Source of the DNA: Acidimicrobiales bacterium
GTDB lineage: Bacteria; Actinomycetota; Acidimicrobiia; Acidimicrobiales; Iamiaceae
Assembly: GCA_020439605.1 (NCBI GenBank)
Contig: JAGQSI010000045.1
Coordinates: 1-10,183, forward strand
DNA length: 10,183 nt
Direction of reading: 5' to 3'
A program made the position numbers and the translations under genes. Shown here piece by piece: positions 6,256-10,183 of this stretch. Below the pieces are notes generated by a model. That model ran no database searches. It worked only from the letters and a program-made list of their open reading frames with translations, and was not told the origin of the DNA. Position 1 is the stretch's first letter. Every line of letters starts with the position of its first letter.

Positions 6256-7065
6256 TCAGCCGGCGTAGTTCGGCGACGCCCGCAGCGGGACCGCCGATGG
6301 AGCTGGACCATCGTTTGATGCAGGTGCGCCAGAGCTGTGACTGCCAACTGTGTCGGGGACCGTGGTGGATACAGCGTTGTGTTCAGGCATGGATGTAGTG
6401 GTGGTTGAGGACAGAGAATCTGGCGACGTTGTGGTGGTGGTGCTGGTGCTGGTGCTGGTGGTGGTGGATACGGTCCGACTTCCACACTGCACTGCTGAAT
6501 CACGATCGAAGTTCCAACCCTGAATTCTGTAGTTCTCATCAACCACTCCATCGCCGGGAAAGCCTTTGCTTGGCCCGATCGAAAAACAACGACCATCAGA
6601 AAAGTCCACCTCAACCGCCGAGAATGCTTGTGTGGTCGATCCCCTGACGAAGCGAATATCCAAATTCCCGAGTGGCGTTTGCGAATCCGGCGCAACGATG
6701 TCGCCATCAAGCACCAGGAAGGGCAACTCGTAGTCTCCAGCTCTGCACAGATAGGCGTGGTTCAGAGTGAACTCTGCGTGTTCGCCGTCAAACAGCGCCA
6801 TGGACCCAGTGGTGACTGGGCCGAGCGGTATAGACCCGCAGCCCATCATTCCCATGATAGGACCTGGCGTGGCACCTACGTCTGCAAAATCATTTGCAGC
6901 GCCATCGATGTCGCTGGTCCACCCAACAAAAGCTTCTTCACGCAAATCAAACGGTGTTGTCTCACCAGCCCACAGGCCGCGACTAGATGCCAGCGACGGA
7001 ACTACCGCTACGCCTGCAGTCGCGACCAACCCAACGACAAGTGCGCCGATGATTCTGCGGTACAT
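6256..7065 (-). CDS. Secreted protein of unknown function with Thr/Ser-rich tail
   Basis: I do not recognise the family. The 269-residue product starts MYRRIIGALVVGLVATAGVAVV, a signal peptide with Arg-Arg, a hydrophobic core (5-22) and probable cleavage near Ala26-Ser28; there is no lipobox cysteine. The middle (30-197) looks like a compact beta-rich domain with four cysteines at 76, 107, 160 and 194, which could form two disulfides outside the cell. Residues 198-236 are almost all Thr and Ser (TTTSTSTSTTTTT), a low-complexity linker or glycosylation target, followed by a polar Pro/Ser/Ala tail with no sorting signal or membrane anchor. Such Thr runs are common in exported proteins of Acidimicrobiia. 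The ATG at 7063-7065 is the only reasonable start: the reading frame closes with TAG four codons upstream. It lies upstream of argC but shows no functional link to arginine synthesis. Confidence 0.8.
   Translation of the reverse strand: MYRRIIGALVVGLVATAGVAVVPSLASSRGLWAGETTPFDLREEAFVGWTSDIDGAANDFADVGATPGPIMGMMGCGSIPLGPVTTGSMALFDGEHAEFTLNHAYLCRAGDYELPFLVLDGDIVAPDSQTPLGNLDIRFVRGSTTQAFSAVEVDFSDGRCFSIGPSKGFPGDGVVDENYRIQGWNFDRDSAVQCGSRTVSTTTSTSTSTTTTTSPDSLSSTTTTSMPEHNAVSTTVPDTVGSHSSGAPASNDGPAPSAVPLRASPNYAG
6431..6467. repeat. Trinucleotide (GTG/CTG) tract encoding the poly-Thr/Ser run
   Basis: A run of about twelve GGT/GCT-type triplets on the plus strand reads on the minus strand as ACC and AGC codons for Thr and Ser. 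Codons stay in frame, so slippage by whole triplets would change tail length without breaking the secreted protein. It is a coding low-complexity tract, not an independent element. Confidence 0.75.
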
Positions 7066-7071
7066 CCACGC

Positions 7072-7077
7072 AAGCTA
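7072..7077 (-). promoter_or_regulatory. -10-like element of the secreted-protein gene
   Basis: TAGCTT on the minus strand ends exactly 6 nt before the ATG at 7065, the same distance as the TANNNT elements before argC, argB and the TetR gene. No strong -35 is visible; TTGCGA (7093-7098) is the nearest. An AGGAG (7091-7095) is 25 nt from the ATG, too far to serve as its ribosome site, which supports a leaderless start. Called mainly because the spacing recurs. Confidence 0.45.
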
Positions 7078-7109
7078 CATCAGGGAACTACTCCTCGCAA
7101 GCTGGGCGA

Positions 7110-7121
7110 AGTTCATGAACT
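7110..7121. repeat. 12-bp perfect palindrome in the divergent promoter region
   Basis: AGTTCATGAACT is self-complementary over 12 bp. It lies midway between the two divergent starts, about 45 bp upstream of the secreted-protein gene and 24 bp upstream of the TetR promoter's -35. It could be an operator or a chance palindrome. It does not resemble the other palindrome at 7174-7189, so it would need a different regulator. Confidence 0.4.
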
Positions 7122-7144
7122 CCACTAGGTCGCACAATCAATGC

Positions 7145-7173
7145 TTGACAAGGCGAGACAATAGCCACATAAT
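7145..7173 (+). promoter_or_regulatory. Promoter of the TetR-P450-SDR-CYP51 operon
   Basis: TTGACA (7145-7150), a perfect -35, is followed after 17 nt by CATAAT (7168-7173), a 5-of-6 -10, and after 8 nt by the GTG start of the TetR gene. Overlapping it, TAATCT (7170-7175) has the TANNNT form and ends 6 nt before the GTG. Spacer and start distance equal those before argC and argB. This is the strongest promoter sequence in the window. Confidence 0.82.
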
Positions 7174-7189
7174 CTGGACTCGTGTCCAG
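7174..7189. promoter_or_regulatory. Candidate TetR-type operator over the start site
   Basis: CTGGACTCGTGTCCAG is a 16-bp palindrome with 14 of 16 positions self-complementary (CTGGAC...GTCCAG arms). It begins just after the -10 hexamer and covers the expected transcription start and the GTG start codon. GTGTCCAG recurs at 7195-7202, 13 bp on, as a possible extra half-site. TetR proteins usually bind palindromes of about this length in their own promoter, so I infer autorepression; binding is untested. Confidence 0.6.
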
Positions 7190-7778
7190 TACCAGTGTCC
7201 AGCAATTGGATCTAGCTCCAAGACGCCACCTCAGCGCCCGACAATCACAAACACTCGACCGCCTCGTTCAAGCCGCCGTCGAAGAGGTTGCAGCTACTGG
7301 CTACAGCTCCCTCACCGTGAGAAATGTCGCCAAACGCGCCGGGGTTGCTTCCGGAACCGCCTACACGTACTTCGCTTCCAAGGAACATCTCGTATCCGAG
7401 GTCTACCTGCGCAGGTTCACTGCACAAGCAGAACCAGCATTTGACCCGAACCGCTCCCCCGCTGAGCGTGCAACAGATGCACTCCTGGCCTTTGCGCTGA
7501 CCGTCTCGGACGAAACAGAACTAGCGGCCGCGGTCACTGTGGCCATGCTGGCGGATAATCCCGAGGTTCGCGATCTTCGAGTGCAGATTGGCCTCGAGGT
7601 ACGGCGCAGGCTCACCAACGCTCTTGGAGATGATGTCGACCCCATCGCCGTGAGAACGCTTGAGCTTGCAACAGCTGGAGCACTACTTCAGGTCGGCACT
7701 GGCCACCTTGCCTACGGAGATGTGGCACCCATCCTCCGAGAAACCGCAGACCTCGTCCTGGGAGAAACCCGCAGATGA
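7182..7778 (+). CDS. TetR-family transcriptional regulator of the P450 cluster
   Basis: A 198-residue protein with a TetR N-terminal domain: a first helix at about 22-40 (SQTLDRLVQAAVEEVAATG) and the helix-turn-helix SLTVRNVAKRAGVASGTAYTYFASKEHLV (43-71), containing the family's G-x-x-Y-x-Y/H-F-x-S/N-K-E-x-L pattern. The C-terminal half (about 85-198) is an all-helical ligand and dimer domain whose ligand cannot be read from sequence. The GTG at 7182-7184 is chosen because the promoter's -10 is 8 nt upstream and no Shine-Dalgarno fits; it is probably leaderless. The stop overlaps the P450 start (ATGA). Position and order match what I recall of Rv0767c next to cyp123 in M. tuberculosis. I infer that it represses this operon through the palindrome at its start and responds to a pathway sterol, steroid or lipid. 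Confidence 0.9.
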   Translation: MSSTSVQQLDLAPRRHLSARQSQTLDRLVQAAVEEVAATGYSSLTVRNVAKRAGVASGTAYTYFASKEHLVSEVYLRRFTAQAEPAFDPNRSPAERATDALLAFALTVSDETELAAAVTVAMLADNPEVRDLRVQIGLEVRRRLTNALGDDVDPIAVRTLELATAGALLQVGTGHLAYGDVAPILRETADLVLGETRR

Positions 7779-8992
7779 CCATTACGGACCAAGCAACATC
7801 CACTCCCCTTGTCTATGACCCGTATGCATATGAGATCCATGAGGATCCATATCCCACCTATCGACGGATGCGAGAGGAGGCGCCTGTATACCGAAACGAC
7901 GAACGCAACTTCTGGGCTTTGAGCAGATACGACGATGTCATGGCCTCATTTCGAGATTCGGAGCGGTTCTCGAACGCCCACGGAGTCTCCATCGACCCAG
8001 CAGCGAGCGGTCCGAACGCCCACCGGACCATGAGCTTCTTGGCCATGGATCCGCCACAACACGGGCGGATGAGAGGGCTCGTCAGCCGCGGGTTCACGCC
8101 ACGTCGTGTTGCAGAGATGGAACAGGGCATCCGGAATCTAACGACTGAACATCTCGACCGATGCTTGGAGATGGGTTCGTTCGACTTCGTCGCCGAGCTC
8201 GCTGGCAAGGTGCCGATGGATGTGATCTCCGAGATGCTTGGGGTTCCGCATTCTGATCGTGTCGAGTTGCGGCGCCTTTCAGATCTGTTGATCCACCGCG
8301 AGGAGGGCGTTACAGATGTCCCACCCGCGGGGATCGAGGCTGCCCTGCAACTCGTCATCTACTACGCAGACATGATCTCGAGCCGTAGAGCCAACCCAGG
8401 CGACGATCTAATTACTGCGCTTTGCGCTGCCGAGGTGGACGGCGACCGCCTCAGCGATGACGAAATCACAAGCTTCTTGTTCCTAATGGTGGTGGCCGGC
8501 AACGAAACCACCACCAAGTTGTTGGCGCACGCTTGGTACTGGGGAGCACTGAATCCCGACGAGCTGACCAAGCCATATCACGACCTGGCTCGTGTGCCGG
8601 ATTGGGTTGAGGAGACTCTGCGCTACGACACCTCCAGTCAGATGCTGGCGCGTGTCACCACTACCGATGTTGAGCTCCACGGAGTCACAATCCCGAAAGG
8701 TGATCGAGTACTGCTGCTCGCTGGATCAGCTAACCGTGATCACAGAGCATTCCCCGATCCTGACCGTTTCAGCTTGGACCGTGACCGAGACTCAGTTGGG
8801 ATCGCGAGCTTTGGAGTGGGTCGTCATTTCTGCATGGGAGCTTCACTGGCCCGCCTAGAAGCACGTGTAGTTCTTGAAGAACTCATGAAGAGAACCTCTA
8901 GCTACGAGATCGATGCGGGACTAGCAAGACGAGTCCACTCCGTCAACGTTCGAGGGTTCGAGAACCTTCCGACCACGGTGGTCGCGCGCTGA
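7775..8992 (+). CDS. cyp123: Cytochrome P450, CYP123-like
   Basis: A 405-residue soluble bacterial class I P450, needing ferredoxin and ferredoxin reductase for electrons. It shows the I-helix AGNETT (241-246) for oxygen activation, the K-helix EETLR (279-283) with the ExxR pair, and the haem loop FGVGRHFCMG (346-355) with Cys353 as haem ligand. Segments such as DPYAYEIHEDPYPTYRRMREEAP (15-37), ERNFWALSR (43-51) and VEETLRYDTSSQ (278-289) match my memory of M. tuberculosis CYP123 (Rv0766c) closely enough for the same family, though I could not compute identity. The substrate of CYP123 is unknown to me; location beside CYP51 and an SDR suggests a sterol- or terpenoid-derived one. The ATG overlaps the TetR stop by 4 bp, with GGAG about 10 nt upstream. 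Its stop shares a base with the next start (TGATG). Confidence 0.93.
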   Translation: MTITDQATSTPLVYDPYAYEIHEDPYPTYRRMREEAPVYRNDERNFWALSRYDDVMASFRDSERFSNAHGVSIDPAASGPNAHRTMSFLAMDPPQHGRMRGLVSRGFTPRRVAEMEQGIRNLTTEHLDRCLEMGSFDFVAELAGKVPMDVISEMLGVPHSDRVELRRLSDLLIHREEGVTDVPPAGIEAALQLVIYYADMISSRRANPGDDLITALCAAEVDGDRLSDDEITSFLFLMVVAGNETTTKLLAHAWYWGALNPDELTKPYHDLARVPDWVEETLRYDTSSQMLARVTTTDVELHGVTIPKGDRVLLLAGSANRDHRAFPDPDRFSLDRDRDSVGIASFGVGRHFCMGASLARLEARVVLEELMKRTSSYEIDAGLARRVHSVNVRGFENLPTTVVAR

Positions 8993-9783
8993 TGCCAGCG
9001 TTTGAACCCCATCCGTCGCGACGCCCAGCACTTGTCACCGGCGCTTCATCTGGAATTGGTGAGGCCACCGCGTGGGCACTTCATGAACAGGGCCATCCGG
9101 TGGTGGTTGCCGCCCGTAGAACTGAACGTCTAGAGACCCTCGCCACCAAGATCTCGGCCGATGGAGGCGAAGCACTAGCGGTAGAGCTAGATCTCGCAGA
9201 CCCGGGCTCGATCGATCGCTGTGCAACCACGGCACTCGAAGCCTACGGCGAAATCGACATAGTGGTGGCCAACGCCGGAGTGGTGGGCCCATATACCGCT
9301 CTTGGGGCAGACCCAGATGTGTTTTGCACCAACGTTCAGGTCAACCTGCTCGGAACCCAAAGACTCCTGTCACACCTAGGTCCATCGATGGTGGAGCAGG
9401 GCCACGGAGACATCGTGTTCGTCTCCTCAGATGTCGTGGTTCGCCCACGTACCCACATGTCGTCCTATGTTGCGGCCAAGGCCGGGCTCGAGGGCCTCGC
9501 ACGGGCGATGCAGATGGAGCTGGAGGGCACCGGTGTACGTGCGGGCATGGTTCGCCCCGGGCCATCGAGCACAGAACAGGGAACGGACTGGGATGAGGAC
9601 ACCATCAATCACATCATCCCCACCTGGCAGCACTGGGGTCTGCTTCGCCACAACGGTGCACTCCAGCCCATCAACGTTGCCAACGCGATCGTGACGATGG
9701 TGAGCGTCCCGAAGGGCACTCACCTGACACTTATCGAGATCGAACCAGAAGCTCCAGTGCGCTCTGAAAGGACCTACCGATGA
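8992..9783 (+). CDS. Short-chain dehydrogenase/reductase between the two P450 genes
   Basis: A 263-residue classical SDR, an NAD(P)-dependent alcohol or ketone oxidoreductase. It has the cofactor motif TGASSGIG (16-23), basic residues Arg42-Arg43 after the second strand (favouring NADP), DL at 67-68, NAG (94-96), the structural Asn118, Ser145-Ser146 and the active-site YVAAK with Tyr159 and Lys163. All catalytic residues are intact. C-terminal PKGTHLTLIEIEPEAP (235-250) is unlike the usual short SDR ending and should be a good marker for orthologues. It starts at the TGATG overlap with the P450 gene and ends overlapping cyp51 by 4 bp, so the three are surely co-transcribed. Its counterpart by position is Rv0765c in M. 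tuberculosis. I infer that it oxidises or reduces a carbonyl or hydroxyl on the P450 substrate or product; substrate unproven. Confidence 0.93.
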   Translation: MPAFEPHPSRRPALVTGASSGIGEATAWALHEQGHPVVVAARRTERLETLATKISADGGEALAVELDLADPGSIDRCATTALEAYGEIDIVVANAGVVGPYTALGADPDVFCTNVQVNLLGTQRLLSHLGPSMVEQGHGDIVFVSSDVVVRPRTHMSSYVAAKAGLEGLARAMQMELEGTGVRAGMVRPGPSSTEQGTDWDEDTINHIIPTWQHWGLLRHNGALQPINVANAIVTMVSVPKGTHLTLIEIEPEAPVRSERTYR

Positions 9784-10183
9784 CTGACCTTGGCGTACGA
9801 CCAACCGCGTTGCCGGACCCACCAAAGCTCTCTGGCGAAAGTGGAGACACTGGCCATCTAGAGGAGCTGCGCACAGATCCGATCGGCTTGTTGGAACGCA
9901 CCCGCACGGAATGCGGCGACGTTGGTGAGTTCCGCCTCGCCGACAAGGACGTGGTGCTTCTCACCGGCGCTGAAGCGAACGAAGTGTTCTTCAGGGCCAG
10001 CGATGAGGAACTCGATCAGGCCGCGGCCTATCCGTTCATGAAACCGATCTTTGGCGAAGGTGTGGTATTCGACGCCTCACCCGAACGTCGCAGGGAGATG
10101 CTCCACAACATGGCATTGCGCGACAAGATGATGAGAGGCCACGCCCAGACCATCGAGCGTGAAGTCAACGAGATGGTGCAGCA
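9780..10183 (+). CDS. cyp51: Sterol 14-alpha-demethylase CYP51, N-terminal part (runs off the right edge)
   Basis: CYP51 removes the 14-alpha-methyl group of lanosterol-type sterols in three oxidations. The 134 residues present contain the CYP51-specific substrate-recognition segment YPFMKPIFGEGVVFD (84-98), followed by ASPERRREMLHN (99-110). Aligned with M. tuberculosis CYP51 as I remember it (offset about 8), the tyrosine corresponds to Tyr76, Phe86 to Phe78, Arg104 to Arg96 and His109 to His101. The N-terminus is soluble, without the membrane anchor of eukaryotic CYP51. The ATG overlaps the SDR stop and has AAAGGA 7 nt upstream. The haem-binding half and the ferredoxin gene expected next are outside the window. 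CYP51 is certain; its substrate here is not, since mycobacteria keep the enzyme without making sterols. Confidence 0.96.
   Translation, partial: MTDLGVRPTALPDPPKLSGESGDTGHLEELRTDPIGLLERTRTECGDVGEFRLADKDVVLLTGAEANEVFFRASDEELDQAAAYPFMKPIFGEGVVFDASPERRREMLHNMALRDKMMRGHAQTIEREVNEMVQ

Noticed and set aside
6431..6467. Tract as a CRISPR-like or minisatellite array
   Set aside because: The unit is only 3 bp, with no spacers; it is a coding Thr/Ser run.
6183..6710. Long minus-strand open frame rich in Pro and His overlapping the secreted-protein gene
   Set aside because: It is the shifted reading of the Thr/Ser triplet tract (giving Pro-Ala-Pro runs); the other frame has the signal peptide and sensible cysteines.
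7075..7095. AGGAG followed by ATG-TAG on the minus strand, a start-stop element upstream of the secreted-protein gene
   Set aside because: The TAG overlaps the proposed -10 element, so this stretch is probably not transcribed; more likely chance.
6767..7444. Open frame on the plus strand spanning the secreted-protein gene, the divergent region and the TetR gene start (225 codons)
   Set aside because: Antisense to one real gene and out of frame with another; composition is low-complexity and no family is recognisable.
7834..7853. Direct repeat GATCCATGAGGATCCATAT-like inside the CYP123-like gene
   Set aside because: It falls on the conserved EIHEDPYP segment of the protein and is explained by the codons used there.

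Overview
The window looks like chromosomal DNA of a high-to-moderate GC actinobacterium. The evidence is the arginine gene order argC-J-B-D-F-R-G, ATGA stop/start overlaps, GTG starts, and a cytochrome P450 cluster ordered as in Mycobacterium. The Thr/Ser-rich tail of a secreted protein and base composition below that of mycobacteria suggest, weakly, an uncultured Acidimicrobiia-type lineage rather than a mycobacterium. I see no mobile element, CRISPR array, rRNA or tRNA.

Positions 1-6153 (minus strand) hold the arginine pathway. ArgC makes N-acetylglutamate semialdehyde. ArgJ recycles the acetyl group from acetylornithine to glutamate. ArgB phosphorylates N-acetylglutamate and carries the arginine-feedback signature. 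ArgD transaminates, ArgF makes citrulline, ArgR is the repressor, and ArgG (N-terminal 80 codons only) makes argininosuccinate. There are two transcription starts, one before argC and one in the 177-bp gap before argB. Both carry the same operator layout: three TGCA-type half-sites exactly 10 bp apart, overlapping the promoter. ArgR therefore probably represses argCJ and argBDFRG separately. The argJ-argB gap also holds a 12-bp-arm inverted repeat of unknown role.

Positions 6256-7065 (minus) encode a secreted protein of unknown function with four cysteines and a Thr/Ser-rich tail. A 116-bp divergent region separates it from a plus-strand cluster: a TetR-family regulator, a CYP123-like P450, a short-chain dehydrogenase/reductase and a CYP51 sterol 14-alpha-demethylase, which runs off the window. 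As I recall, the same order (TetR-type gene, cyp123, SDR, cyp51, then a ferredoxin) occurs at M. tuberculosis Rv0767c-Rv0763c. The plus-strand genes overlap by 1-4 bp and are probably one operon oxidising a sterol or similar terpenoid, under the TetR protein, which has a candidate operator over its own start.

All four genes that head a transcription unit (argC, argB, the secreted protein, the TetR gene) lack a well-placed Shine-Dalgarno sequence and have a TANNNT -10-like motif ending exactly 6 nt before the start codon. Internal genes instead use Shine-Dalgarno sites or overlapping starts. This points to leaderless mRNAs as the normal way to begin a transcription unit here. No convincing U-tract terminator was found. 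No gene-free stretch exceeds 300 bases; the longest is 177 bp (3715-3891).
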